NCBI GenBank assembly: GCA_022605425.2
Contig: CM061253.1
Location: 186,001-250,000 of the forward strand
Source of the DNA: Hamiltosporidium tvaerminnensis
Taxonomy: Eukaryota; Microsporidia; Dubosqiidae
Direction: 5' to 3'
DNA: 64,000 bases
Part shown: positions 36,271-49,980 of the stretch, one piece after another
Layout of the letters: each line of letters starts with the position of its first letter
Numbering within the stretch: position 1 is the stretch's first letter
Translations under genes and position numbers: made by a program
The notes under the pieces: model-generated
Told to the model about the DNA's origin: nothing
The model's database searches: none
What the model saw: the letters and a program-made list of their open reading frames with translations, nothing else

Positions 36271-38357
36271 TTTATACCTATCAGAAATATTATCGAACAG
36301 TTTAGAGAATTTATCTAATTTTTAGTTAAAATCGCCTTTCTATAATTTTCTTTTCGAAAGCCACATATATAATACATTATCTAGAATTGTTTATTCCGGG
36401 TTATTTAGGTTTTATAATAATATTTTGAATGTTTAATTTATTAAAATTTAAAGATATAAAAATGTTCAGTTCGTTTTGAAATCAAAGGTATTTATTTAGA
36501 ATATAATTTTAATCATTTTGATTTGCGTTTATTTTATAAGTTCAATAATATCCTAATATGATTGCATATTGTGTTTCAAATCAAATCAATAACTTTGAAA
36601 AAAAATATTGAATATATCGATACATATTTTTTGATCAAAAATATTAAATTTATTTTCAATTTAGTAACAGTAAATATTGATGTAATTGTTTTAATTTTAT
36701 TCAATTATCTTCTAAGAAACTCTTATACCAGGAACTAACATTTTTTGATTTAAATATTTTTATGAAAGTTTAGGTCTTTCGTATGTTTTATAAAATTAAT
36801 TTCTTTTTCAGTCAAAATTACATTATAAAACTATAATTCTTTTTATATTTATATTGCTAGATTCTTCTCGGATTAATGTAAAATTATGGATTTAATTCCA
36901 TCTGCTATTACTAAGATAATTGGTTTGAAATCAAATTATTTCATCTATATTTAGATTTACTCAACGGAGCGAGTATTTTACAGTGAAAATGGAAATTTTT
37001 GTATTTTCGTCTTCTGAATGATTATTTTATTTCCTACTGCCAGTACCTCACTTTCATACTTAATATTAAATTAATTAAAATCTATTTTTTTATTTTTGTT
37101 CGATCTTTTTAAATAATATCATTTCTCTTTATTATACTATAAAAGGAATATAAGTTTAGGTTTTAGAACATTTGTATACAATGAAAACATTAGAATATAA
37201 AATTCTGTAATATATTCAAACCAAAAAATAATATTAAAGAATAACAAAATATAGAAACGAAAAGAGAATTTCTTTTAAAAATTTATTTATAAAGATATTC
37301 TTAAAACTGTTTTATATGTAATTAGATAAAGTAGGTAGTTTATAGATTTTCTTCCCCGTTTCTAGCTATTAAATTCTATTATATAGTCAGGTAGTAGTCC
37401 GACGAAGACCTACCTCGAATTATTCAAACGTTCGAAAAATTTAAGATACTACAAACGTTTTACATTGGATTACGACTGTTATGATTTGTTCATAAATCTT
37501 ATATAATCAAAAATAGTATGTGGAAGTTGAACCCCAAAAACTTAAAACGTTTGACTGATTCGAAGAACATTTTGTAGTTGTAGTACATGATAATAAAAGC
37601 ATTGATATTTTTTTTTACTTTTTTGAACTTTGATTTTTAACTAAAATCGATGTAAATATTTTTTTTTTCGATTCGTTTTTTAACCAATTTTACCTTCATA
37701 CTCAACAGTAGAGTAAAACCCATGGTAAAACGTCCTGTTTTTTATTATAATATGTTTCTGTGTAATATTCCCATAAAAAAATTATGTGTTAAACAATACC
37801 TCCATATTCAATACTTGCTTAAAATAGTATATTTGTAGTAAATAAAAAAAAACTAATATAATATATAAATTTGTTAACTACAGCATGGCATGCAGACAAA
37901 TTTAGCTAATAAAGAGAAATTATCACAGTTATAAGTCAATTAGAAAAAGCCTAAGATGATAGAATTAGAGAATAAACTTAAATGATCGAAAAATAATTAA
38001 TGAGCTAAAGCTCTAGAAAATAAAAAGAATGTAGAGCGAAAGAGGAAAAAATTGCAGATTAAAAAGATCTTGGATTTATATTTAGAAGTTTTTGCAGACT
38101 GCTAATATATAAATAAAAGACCAAAAACATTTATAAGTAAAACGACAAAGTGCGGGTATAAAACCCCAAATGATAATATAGGCATTGTAACATAGCGAAC
38201 AAAAGTTTAGAAGAATTTTATTTTTATATTTTTCTCTGTTGAATGTAAAATTAAAGTCGCTTCTACGAGCTTAAGACCTCGTAAATGATAGATAGAAAAA
38301 TAACTTATTTCTATAAAAAATATTAAAAAATTGCTAAGAAGTTTGGCGAACAAAAGC
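36271..38357. other. Gene-free AT-rich stretch
   Basis: No gene or repeat recognised apart from general A/T low complexity. Confidence 0.5.
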
Positions 38358-38361
38358 AAGC

Positions 38362-38451
38362 TTTTTTCTTGTGGGAAATAATTTGAATTACATCTGGTGA
38401 CATTCATTGCAAAAATATAAAATTTAAATTTTAAAAATATTAAAATTGTGG
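38362..38451 (+). repeat. Hairpin/TTGTGG element 3
   Basis: Weak stem TTTTTTC / GAAATAA ending at about 38,377, then the box ATTGTGG at 38,445-38,451 and ten T. The spacer of about 67 bases matches the family. Confidence 0.6.
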
Positions 38452-40235
38452 TTTTTTTTTATCAAATATTTTATTAATTAAATTATATTTCTTGAGCTGA
38501 ACTAAAATTAATAGAAAATTCTATTCATAAAAAATCTATTGATTTCATTCATTCTTTAAATTAACGAAACACAAGAAGATTGCTCTTGGAAATGAATAAT
38601 GATAGATTTTTTTTTGCATAATTTAGATTCGGTCATTATTGTTTCCCATAAATTAAATTTTAAAATATTTAGGATTTCTTTTGAATTATGAGTTGCTATC
38701 AGCAATTTTAAATTAAATAGCGACATTAAAAATATACTTATTGTATGCTAAAGAAAAACATAACTAGAATTCTTAGCTAAGATCAAAAGAAACAATTAAA
38801 ATAAATGTTAATTGAAAGGAGCTATGAAAAAATAATCAAAATACAAATGTAACGATTGAAAAATCATGCAGTGCATATATAGAGGCCTTATCAATATAAT
38901 AAAAGGTTTGAGTATCATAAATTACTCAAATAAAATTGTATTGATATTAAAAAGTAGGTCAAGAATCACTTTTTTTATGAGCTAAACAGATACAAACAAA
39001 TATTACTAAGTGTAGAAATCGGACATGAAGAACTATATCTTGGATTACAGCAGATATACCCGTGATTATAAAAGACTGATTTAAGTTATCGCCTTTATCT
39101 CATGAAAATCTTTTTTTGGCAATAAAAATATTTTGAATAAAATCATTTAAAATATAAAAATCCAAGTTTATAAGTTAAATTAAAATGAAATTTTTTACAA
39201 GAGGTGTAAAAATTCATAATATTGTTTCAAAACCCAGAATATTACTTGAAATTATTTATATTAAAATGCCGGTATGATACGGTTTAATATTCTATTTTAT
39301 AATTGCATAATATAGGAACAACTGAACTTAAACTATATATGTTAGATTAGGAAATGTAAGACACAATAAAAGTGTTCTGATACAAAAGATGGCTGCTATA
39401 AAACGTTCATAAATCCTACATAGCAAATAATATGCGAAAACAAGAATAAAAAATCATTAAAACGTTTGTTCGGTTACAAAAAATTTGAATCTAGATATTT
39501 TAATATCCATTCTTGATTTTTTAATTCATAAATCCTACATATGTATCAATGGTTTTACAGGCTATATTTAAATTCTAAATAAGATTAATGTAATAATTTG
39601 TTAGAATTTTATTTCAAGCCTTTTTTTCTGATAAATGACAATTATATGCCTTTTAATGTTTTATTTCCATTCAAATTGCTGTTAATTCAGCCTTAATAAT
39701 AATTGAACAAAGAAGATATTGTGTAGAACTCTAGATATATTCTTTACCGGAATCTATACAAATAAAAAGGCGATATTTAAACATGAATTATCTAATACAG
39801 CATATCTTTATAAGAACAGGTTTTAATAGAAAATGTGTCGAGGCATACGAATAAATGCCAACGAGAAAAAAAGTCGAAATGCTATACAAAAAATATAGTA
39901 AAATAAATGGAACAAAGAAAATTTAAATGGAAGTTCTCAAAAATGGCAAGCAAGTAAAATAAAACAAAAAAGATCTATAATTTAAATTGAAAAATAACTT
40001 AAGGTAAAGTATGAAAGACTAAAAAATATTGGTGTATATAGATTAGAGGAGATTATATAATTCTTAATAAAATATTTGTAGCAAGGTTCGTAAATGAAGT
40101 TAAGATGAGATCTACATTTTTTTGATTAATATAAGCTTTTAGGCGCTACGGGATTAAACACAGTAAAATAATATAAATATTTGAGTTATTATTAAATATA
40201 TTTACAAATTAAGAAAAAGAAGAACGAAAAATGCA

Positions 40236-40334
40236 ATTTATTTCTGAATAAGAAATACATTGGGATTTTCAGATCGAAAGGTGGGCTTTGAAACATATAT
40301 TATATTAAAAAATAAAAAAATATTAAAATTGTGG
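40236..40334 (+). repeat. Hairpin/TTGTGG element 4
   Basis: Stem ATTTATTTC / GAAATACAT (40,236-40,260; one mismatch), spacer of 67 bases, box ATTGTGG (40,328-40,334). Confidence 0.7.
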
Positions 40335-43300
40335 TTTTTAATCGAAATTTTTTAATTATTTAGATTAAATTTCTTTATTTCGTTTCAAATAGAAAATAGT
40401 GTGAAAAAAAAACACAAAAGTCTATATATATTTGTTTGATAGATCAAACAAAACAAAGGGAAATCTTGTCAAAAACAAAGAGTTGAAAATGTTTCATTTA
40501 AATGAATTATCTATGATAAAATCATTTTTATTTATTTAATTGCCAGATTTCGTTTACATATTTCTCTTTAAATTTCAATTGAACATATCTGCGAAATAAT
40601 GGCAAAAATACACGGAGAAAATCATTTTAGCATTTCAAAGATTAATATAGATAGAAATTTACTATTGGAACTCGGAAATAATCAATTAAAAATAATTTAG
40701 ATAAAACTTGATCCGAGATCACATCAAAAAATACACATACAGCGGTTCGGGAATTTAAATACATATACAGAAATATCTCAAAATGATTATAGCCGGAAGT
40801 CTTAATATATTTTATTAAAATTGTTTTGATAGCAAAAAGAGACTTAGAAACACTCTTTTTCCATACCACAACAAATTCATATGAAAATACTTTAATTCTA
40901 GCAATACGGGTTTAAACCTATTTTTAAGATCAGTTAAACCTCTGCGATTCTTATAGACGCAATATTAAGATTTGTGTTTTTCTTTTCAGATGGAGACAGG
41001 ATACCACAAGCAAACAAAGTGCTCGGTCTTAGGAGTTTATAATTGTATAAAAATCAAATTGAATCTAGTGGAATAAATCTACAGCGGATATATGGATTAA
41101 GCCTCTATAATTCCGAGTTACAAACCATAAACAGAAAAAAAAGGAAATCTTTTGTCTTTGTATCCTCGAAACAAGAGTTAAACAAAAATGTAATAAGTAA
41201 GCAATGCCTTTAAATACCTAAGTATACATTCCAGTTCTCATAAATCTCTGGGTTTTGTAGCTGAACAGATAGAATAAACATTTAGTCGCTAGTAAATGTC
41301 ATAAAATTTCGCGGAGATATTCATCTAAACGAAAGGTCGGTTTTTGAGGAAATAAATTAGTTTCAAAGTCAATAGTTTTTCTATTTTATAACAAAAACAC
41401 CAAGTATTTATGCATCGTATTTCATATTCTATATTTTAGGCTTGGTCATAGCTTTTTAAAAAAATCCTGTATTTTTCTTTTAATATATTGTAATTCGAGT
41501 TTACAGTTTATGAGTCATAGATCGTATGACTTGTTTTCCAAAAAACCTTGAAATTCTGATTTACGAATTGATTTTACACATCGATCCTCAGGCAAATAGT
41601 ATTTAATTTCGTAATTCTATCGGTTAGCTGTGTTTCTATAGACTTTTTCAAAACTTCTAATCTCATTAATGAAAGAGAAACATTAGAATTATTGATTCAA
41701 TGAAAAATATAATTAGTTTTTCTTAAAAAAGTATTTTACGGATGTTTTAAGTTTAAAAGTTTTAAAGAAAGTCTAAAATTAGATTAATAAATCAAATTAA
41801 TGTTATTTACTATTAGAAATATTTTATTCTTCAGTTAAAAATTTTTTATAATTTTTACTGTTTTTCATTGATTATATTCCCACTAGTATATTTTCAAGAA
41901 GATTGAACCTAAATTCTTTATAAAATTTCTATTTGTAATTTTTTAATTGAAAGTTTTTTTATATTTTTTTACAGATCGATTGAGTGTTTTTGACTCTATA
42001 AAAAGCCAATTATTTGCTCTCCCATTACTTTTTGTGTTATAAAAGGTACTAAATTCTAATAAAAAATAAACAACATTACAAAAAAAATAAAACGAAATCG
42101 ACAAAGAATTTACTTATAATAAATACAAACATAACCTAAATTTATATAGCTGCCTGCCACAATTTTTTCCTTTACTTCTTTAAAAAAATCTTGTACAAAT
42201 AATAAATATCAAGCAAGCAAATAAAGAGAAAAAAAGCCGAAAACAAAATACAAAAGAAAGATAAGAAGAAATAAAAATAAAACTTCTTAAAATATAATCC
42301 GTTCTTTACAACCATATGTGATTTTCTTCATGATTTTATTTCGAAAAAAAATCCATAGAAATATATATATACGACCGATAAGATGCGTGGATTAAAATAA
42401 AACCAGGATTTGAGTTCAAAAGAACCAAGATAGCTATTTATTTTTTTCTTTATATTACAAATTCATGATAAAATACTCTATAGTTCTATCTTTTTTGTAT
42501 AATTTATTTAACCTTTCTATTTTATTTTCGTATATACAAAAATATTTGCTATAAAACAAATTATCGTAACGAGCCAGATGCGAGAAATATCCGAACCGCT
42601 ATACCGGGTCATATTTCACGACCCTCATTCCACAGCAAAGTTTTCTTTAGAGCAAAATGTTAAAAAATGGATTTTTTCACAAATGCTGCGACTTTATTTT
42701 TAAGAATTCACTGATTAAAAAAATTATAAATGATTTAAGAATCTTTGTTAATATTTCAGCACAATTTAAAGTTTCGAAGAAATCTTAAAAAGACAAAGTT
42801 TAAATGTTAAATAATCATATATTTATTTTAAAAATTTGAGAAATTAAACTTTATCTGTAACAATCCTTATATAGAAAGTAACATCTGAAAGTTCGCAATT
42901 TATATGCATTACGACCAAATAGGCTTAAAGTTTTCTATAAAAACCAATATCGATTTCTTCTATATTTCATCTACCATTCCAATGTTCATTACAAAATAAA
43001 AAAACAATACTTATTTCACAATTTACAACACCGAGGTTTCAAGTCTCCCAGAAAACCATATTTTGCATCTGCCCATGGATAATTTAATCTTACGAACAGA
43101 GAATTGGTGTTTCATTGTAATAAAAATCATTTCGCTCCTTATCTAAATATGTCGAAATAACGGCTTTAGTTAAAAGAAATTTGATAAAATCTATCTAAAG
43201 AACCAAAACTACAGGTATGGATTTAAGAACGAAACTATCATAAGTACATCGTAAATGCAACCAGATATATAAATTATGCCAAAATAAACACGATATATGC

Positions 43301-43702
43301 TTAAAGACTATAGAATTTACTTTTTTTAAAAATTATAATTTTGCCTTAATAATTTCATAATTTTACTTTTGAAATATATTAGGTACCGTAAATCACTACT
43401 TTTTTAAATATTCTTTATTCACCAAAGCTTATTATATAAAAAAAATCATAGGTGTAAATTATTCCATTACTAGAGAACCTTAATAAGCTCACATATATAA
43501 GGAATTTTTATTTCAGCAGCTAGGCGAGAGATTGGTAAATTTTATTTAGCAGGTTATAAAAAGCAAATGTCTACACCGTCTTAGAGTTCATGAATAGATA
43601 GAAATCTGGAGACAAATACATAGAATACGCATTGAAAAAAAAAGTTATCCTAAAAAATGATAATTTAAGATTCGATTGTTAGGACGTAGAAGAATAAAAT
43701 GA
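40335..43702. other. Diverged unit body without genes
   Basis: No gene. Short blocks match other units, such as GATTCTTATA...GTGTTTTTC near 40,945 (compare 53,184) and TTTGTATCCTCGAAAC near 41,156 (compare 59,847). A GC-richer patch lies at 42,570-42,640 with no family recognised. Confidence 0.5.
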
Positions 43703-43799
43703 AATTTTTCGTATAAACAGAAAAATTGCAATTCTTAGCTATAAGATATTCGGCGTGGATATATAAGTAAAAAATATATTAAATATATTAAAATAGTGG
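43703..43799 (+). repeat. Hairpin/TTGTGG element 5
   Basis: Stem AATTTTTC / GAAAAATT (43,703-43,727), spacer of 65 bases, variant box ATAGTGG (43,793-43,799) followed by TTTT. Confidence 0.7.
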
Positions 43800-45068
43800 T
43801 TTTGTAAAAAAAATTAATTTAGTATTTTTTTAATTTGATTAAATATAGAATAAAACGATCAAATTTAGAAAAAAATGTAAAAATTCGAAAATTAAGTTTT
43901 TTTATGTAATATTTATCTTTACATGATGCAATACTTTTCGATTCGATTTACTTCTTTTTCTAACGCTTCTTAATTTTATGAATCAACGTATTTCATCATA
44001 GCGGAAAATATCGCGTACAAAATATTTTAAGCATTTGGAGTGAGAATATAATTGAACCTGCGGGTTTATGAAAAGGCTTTCTTATACGTGAAAATACCAT
44101 ATTTGACACGAATTACATACTTTAAAATCAAATAAAATACATCGGTAGTTGCGAAAATTTTTATTCAAAAAATTAAATTAGTGTCATATAAGAAATCTTT
44201 GGCTTTTTAATGAGATAAAATGGAAGTTTTTTTTATTGCAAATCTTTCTAATCAGAACTATACTTTTTGAATAGCTGACATTAATTATCTAAAAAAACAT
44301 ATTTTAGATAATTAAGAAACTTACGTGGTGCTTATTTACTTGCATGGTATTAGAACGCATAGTACAAACATAAGAGCACTTTTTGATATGTAAAACATCA
44401 GATCCTAAGAGTTATATCTTTATAATGGCACCATTTCGATATAAAATCCAAAATTAAGTAATTCATATAATGAAGTTTTCTCTAAGATTATGTAGTTTAA
44501 TATACTATTACGATTCATTAAAATAATTTCTAGTATAACATTTATTTTTTAAATATAGGAAACTTAAATATAAAGCAAAAGAAGTTCTATTAATCTTTTA
44601 ATTAAAAAAGGTAATTTTCACAAAGTTTAGTACAAATAAAATATATCAATATGTACATTTCTCTGATAATACCGAAGTTTTTCTGATCCTAAAATTAATC
44701 GAGTTACATTAAATAAATTAAAAATCCAAGTAGATGATTCAAATCTATTAGGGATTGTGATTAGGTATAGTGGTTTTCGCAATTCATTGTTCTTCGGATA
44801 AATTATAGCAAAACCGTTATAAAAAGAGTCGCAAGCCGAATCTTGGTTTTCTTATATATTTTTGTTCTTAATGAGGACTTGGAAACCATTGAATTTTACC
44901 ATATAGATGCAAACTTAACACATCTTCTTTAAAAAGTTATAAATGATTGAAACTGAAAAAACAACAACTTAAAAAAACATATAAAGAATTATAAGTACAA
45001 GAATGATGAAACTTTTATACGTGAAGGAAAGAGTAGAAGTACATAGAGAAATAAAGTAAAGAAAAAGA

Positions 45069-45166
45069 TGAGTTGATCTTAAAGAAGAATAACTTATCAT
45101 TTACGACAAACGGTTGATTCTAAGTAAATTAATATAAAATTAATTATGAAAATAAAAAAGTTGTGG
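45069..45166 (+). repeat. Hairpin/TTGTGG element 6
   Basis: Imperfect stem GAGTTGAT / AATAACTT ending at about 45,094, then GTTGTGG (45,160-45,166) and six T. It shares ACGACAAACGGT with element 11, so the two form a subfamily. Confidence 0.6.
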
Positions 45167-46639
45167 TTTTTTCAAAAAAAATATTGCCTAGATTTTATTT
45201 TTCTTCGATAAAAGAAACCAAGTATTTTGTGAAATAAACCGTAACTTTTATTAAAATTATAAGAGTTGTATAAATTATAAAAATATTTTAATGAAACTAT
45301 TTTGGCAGTCTTTGGCTTTTCAGGATATTCTAAAAATTTTATTTTTTAAATAAGTATTAATAATTTGTCGATTTGTTACTGTCAAAGCATTTATTATATT
45401 ATTTTCGATGCATTATATTCTGTTATCTTGATTGATTGTGGTTTAATTAACCGAATTGTTGCTCGTTTTAAATATTTTCAGTTTACAGTAAAGAGATACA
45501 GGCATTGAAGTTAAGTAGAGGTATTCTTATATTTCTACTCAGAAATACATACTGCTCGAAAACATATTGATTTGAATCCCTAAATTCAAAAAAAGAAGAG
45601 GAAAACCAAATCTTATAGTTATTTATAGTTTGGTTATGCATTTATTTTTATATGTAAGTGTATTTAATTTGTTATGATTGCATACTTACAGAACATAAAC
45701 ATTTCTTCCGCAATAAAACCTTTAAAAAGGGTTAGCACACCTTGTAAGATCTCTCTATCGTAGATTAAGATTTACTGTTTTTTATAAATAACGAAATCGG
45801 TAATCTTTTACGAATTTTTGTTTTATTTATATTAAAAATATTCTAATATACTATTTTAACCAAAGAAGCAGCTTATTAAAAAGTTTAACGTATATTCAAG
45901 CCACTTTTGTTTTGCATTTTTAGTTGTATATCTAAGAAAAAATGCATTTCATTTAGAAATTCATTTAGTTACAAAGAAAGTAAGATCTGGATATTTGTTC
46001 ATTTTAGGATAAAAACATTTAGCAAACCCTTCAATGTGTTTACAATATATAAACCTGGTATATTCATTAAAGAAGGAATTCATTTTATGTACATATGAAA
46101 ACGGTGAATTATTGTAAGAATACAGATTAGTTGGATTGTGTATGGTAAATAGAAGTAAAATATTTTAGATATCATGGTAAAAATTAGTTTGTATATTTTT
46201 GTTATAGTCTGATTCAAAAATAGTTTATGAATATAATAGACATGTAGTTAGAATGAGTATAACCAAAGTAAAGACTTTCGGGTTGGAGAATGAGTGTATT
46301 GAAAGAGGAGTGAGATCTTTGTTGCCTTTGTGAGGAATATAAGTTACACTGGATCTATAGACCAATCTCCGATAATACCGAGTCAAAACAGAGTAAAATA
46401 GACAAATAAAAAACTTCTATTTGTTTATACTTGACAGCGAAGGGTAAAAATGGTCTTGAATAACTAGGTAAGTAAGTAAGTTAATATAAAGTATATTTAT
46501 TGGAAGAGGATTATTACAACAAAAACTTTCTATATGGAAATAAATATGTGAATCGATGTTTGAAATTCTTTTTTTAGATTTTTGGTAAAAATAAAGTCTA
46601 ATAAATTTTTTGTTGTTTCATGGAAATTTGTTTGAGAAC

Positions 46640-47220
46640 GAGGGCGTCTACTAAATGGCTGAACTTTTCACAAATATATTTTAGTTTTATTTTTAACTAG
46701 ATCGCAGATCTCATCTGGACCTGTAGGTAAATGCTATGTAAGAGCATAACTAGCATTGATCGCTCTTGTTAGAAGACCTAGGGCCAATAAAATTTCAAGA
46801 ACTGACCCTCTCAAGCCAGGAAAGCTAAGTAGAAGGTTATACCTGTTGGTATGATATTGCACTGTCTAGATGTACTCCATGTAAGTCTCTGGAATATATC
46901 TTAACTAGAAGTTTGATGGTTTCGGAAGGATAGAGTAAATGGGAATGCAGCATACTCATAAGAGGAGCCCAAGGTGGGCTTCGACCACACTTTATTGAAC
47001 GAAAAATAACGAAAACTAGGCGATTGCCTCGCATTTTTACCGTTTCTAAACACATTTTACATGAAAAAACTCGGGGCGTAGTTTCGGCTGTGATATTGAT
47101 CGAGTATTAAAAAGCAATTATTTATGTTAAACCACGAGCTGCGTTAATCTCAAAAATACAAAAATAACTCATCTCATTATTTCAAAAGATGAGATATTTT
47201 CAAATTAGAATGTAAAACAC
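46640..47220 (-). mobile_element. Non-LTR retrotransposon RT fragment
   Basis: Same family as 34,267-34,986 (reversed) and 53,420-53,975. Shared blocks include GAAGACCTAGGGCC/GAAGACTTAGCGCC, TATACCTGTTGG(T/C)ATGA, TGTAAGTCTCT and AGTAAATGGGAATGC/AGTAAGTGGGAATGC. A 72-codon - strand frame (47,055-46,837) is the longest piece left open. It lies just upstream of hairpin element 7. Confidence 0.65.
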
Positions 47221-47690
47221 GCCTTTAATAATCAAAAAGAGCATACTTTCATGTAAAGAAAGTACATCTTTTAAATATCCAACAAGGTATGAATAAAAAT
47301 ATTTATAATAAAAATAAATTAAAATATATAAAAATTGTGGTTTTTTAAGGAAAATATTTTTTAGATTATATTCTTTTTTTTGTAAAAATGTAAATTTATT
47401 TTCTGTAAAATACTAATTAAAAAAATTTATATAAAAAAGAATCGGTTTGATATTGTACTTCTTACTTTTTTTTACTTTAGACGTATACATTCGTTAATGA
47501 TTAGGTTATTTTTTAATTAAGTTAAATGTATTTTAAAAATGATTTTCTAATTATATAAAGGTATTTAGTTATGGTATATGTTACTCAAGTTCTATTAGTT
47601 TATACAGATGACTATATCTAAAAATATTACAGTTATAAAGTAATTCGATATTTTTATGAAGGAACTATCAAAGTTCTTATGTTTCAATAA
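47200..47690 (+). repeat. Direct repeat, copy C (partial)
   Basis: Aligns with the second half of copies A and B: the hairpin, the TTGTGG box, ACTTTAGACGTATACATTCGTTA, TACTCAAGTTCTATTAGTTTATACAGATGA and ACAGTTATAAAGTAATTCGATATTTTTATGAA. Closest to copy B. Confidence 0.75.
47243..47340 (+). repeat. Hairpin/TTGTGG element 7
   Basis: Stem ATACTTTC / GAAAGTAC (47,243-47,265; one mismatch), spacer of 68 bases, box ATTGTGG (47,334-47,340). Confidence 0.75.
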
Positions 47691-48644
47691 GTATAATTAG
47701 GAAGTAAAAATAATGTTTTAGGTGTTAATGTTAGATCAAAGTTTATGTGAAATTTAAGGAGAAACAAAGTTGTCAGGTTAAAAATATATAAAAAAAATGC
47801 AAACTATAGACAGAGTATCTTTGATAAATATGAAAGACTGATATGTTTTTAAAATGCATCAACCTTCTAAAATTCAAGATTTTCGATAATTTAAGTCAAA
47901 TAAAAAAATAATGAGATGGCCAAAATGAGCTAAATAAAGTTGAAATTTATTAACGATAACAGTGATCTGGACCCAGTGATAACCACATAATTATTTTTTT
48001 AAATATCTTTAAAAACCTACAAGTTTAAGGAAATTTTACAACTTTTTACATTTTATATGAAGTAAAAAAAACATATCATTTTCCGATTTTTTTTTGAAAA
48101 CTTTTTTTACTTAAGATGAAAGAGCAAATATTATCAAACAATATCTTTCTACGTATTGAAGTTAGAATATAGAAAGCCTCATAGCTACTTAAATCAAAAA
48201 TATTTTTACATATTTTATAAGAATTATTGAATATCTTAGAAGAAATTTTTTGTTTGTACCGACCTAGAAAGGTAGATGCATTTGACCAAGTAATTCATGT
48301 AAAAGCAATTCTATACTCTGGAATAAATAAATAAAAAGAAAAAAATCGTATCACTACATAAGCGAAAGTTTATTCAGTTTTATATGCAATAAAATATATT
48401 AGAAACACATGAATTGAAATATCGCAATTTAATACTAAATATTCCGGAAAATAAATATATATTTCTGAAATATACCATTGTTTTTTATTTTTATTTTAAG
48501 AATTCTAAATTAAATCTCTAGTTCTACAAATAAATTATTTTGAAAAAGTCAAAAAACAGGAAAAGTAATTACATACATTCAATAAAGAATTATATACCAA
48601 TCAGAAAATATAAAAAAAAGATATAAATAAGTAAAAAGTAAAAA

Positions 48645-49980
48645 AAAGGTTTCTCTTGGTATAGAAGAACCCCTTTTTTGCTAGCTGTAGTGTATTTTTA
48701 AAGATTTTATTTAATAAAATTCTGGGTTAAAATATTTTTTACCATTTTTACATGTTTTCTTCTACCTCTTTGACCACTTTTGTCTCTTCTTCCAAATCCG
48801 ACTCTTCATTTATGTTATTGGTGGTTCCTCTGTGGTTCCTCCTTGTAAATAAAGGGGGCTTTATATTTTGGTTTAAATTTTTGGCACCATCTTCCTCTGT
48901 TTTCGCTTCTTTTAAAGGGGGTATTGGTTCCTCTGCATCTCTGATCTCTATAACACCCATTGACGCCTCTCCCAGCTCTCTTGGCATTTAGTCCTGACTC
49001 AGTCCTCTTCGTCGATCAAGGATAGTTTCGACTGTCTTTTTAGTACTATAGACTGAATGTATGCTTCTACATTCATGGGTATTTTAGTCTTTTAAGATGG
49101 ATTTATGGTATTTTGTCACAATACCGTCCCGGTCATCACATAGGGATTATCTCAACACTACACTTATAAATAAGGCCCACTCATTGGTGGGTCATACTTC
49201 TGTTTTCGTTTCACTATTTGAGTGAATCTTGGGTGATTCCTACTTATGGTGTTATCTTTTTTCTTCTTATCTAAAATAAATATGTCGGTCTGTTTTCAAT
49301 TTTAAATCGTTTTATTTGGTGTCCACTCTTATTCTGCTACTCATTTCAGAATTTCTTGAACTGAGTGGCTCCTTATTCGTTTTGAAGACTTAAACTTATA
49401 TCTATTTAGAGGGAAGGTGTGGCATCTAACCACTTCATTATGCCGTTAGTGTAATCATGGCCTGCATTTTTTCACATCTAGTTGCTAGATGATCCACAGT
49501 CTTACCGACTTCCCGCAATGTTGACACACACCATCTGCTCCCCGAATAATTTCTATCCTGGATATAGGAACACGCTTCATTTCGTGGCCTATATTTCCTC
49601 TCTTTAGCCATCTTGGTCACTACACTCCGCTCATTTTTTGCATTATATAACTTTGAATGGGTTTTCGTTTTTATTTCGTTATATAGTTTTGGTTGAGCTT
49701 TTCTAAACTTTTCTTAGTGACTTCTTCTACCAACCTGTACTTACTTTTAAGAAGCCTTTTATTAGTGCAAGATGGGTTTTTTATTTTCTCCCCTTGAGGA
49801 TTGCTGCTCGTTGTTGATATTTCTTTATTTTTCCGCATCCGGTTGAAGCATATGTTCGCTTCGCAACTCAACACTATGTGGCCTCTTCCAAGTTCTGTTC
49901 TGGGTTAAACGCTCTTTCTCTGGAGGTGTATTTTTAAATATATTTATATAAAAATAAATAAATTGAAATTGAAGTTGTGG
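48645..49980 (+). repeat. Hairpin/TTGTGG element 8 (interrupted)
   Basis: A hairpin-like stretch AAAAAAAGGTTTCT...AGAAGAACCCCTTTTTT lies at 48,650-48,679 and the box GTTGTGG at 49,974-49,980. A retrotransposon fragment with 13-bp flanking duplications lies between. Without it the spacer is near 60-66 bases. Confidence 0.6.
48690..49939 (-). mobile_element. Non-LTR retrotransposon, C-terminal half, with 13-bp target duplication
   Basis: Bounded by perfect direct repeats GTGTATTTTTAAA at 48,690-48,702 and 49,927-49,939. On the - strand 49,620-49,438 encodes an RT-linked C-terminal domain with C...REVGKTVDHLATRCEKM, then after a frame change GHDYT and HNEVVRC, then RVDTK, then NPYVMTGTV, then MNVEAYIQSIVLKKT with DRRRGLSQD, then one stop and a clean 79-codon acidic tail (48,987-48,748). 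This order fits the C-terminus of a microsporidian LINE-type protein. It is much less decayed than the other fragments. The RT core is missing, so it looks unlike a usual 5'-truncated copy with polyA; rearrangement is possible. Confidence 0.75.
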
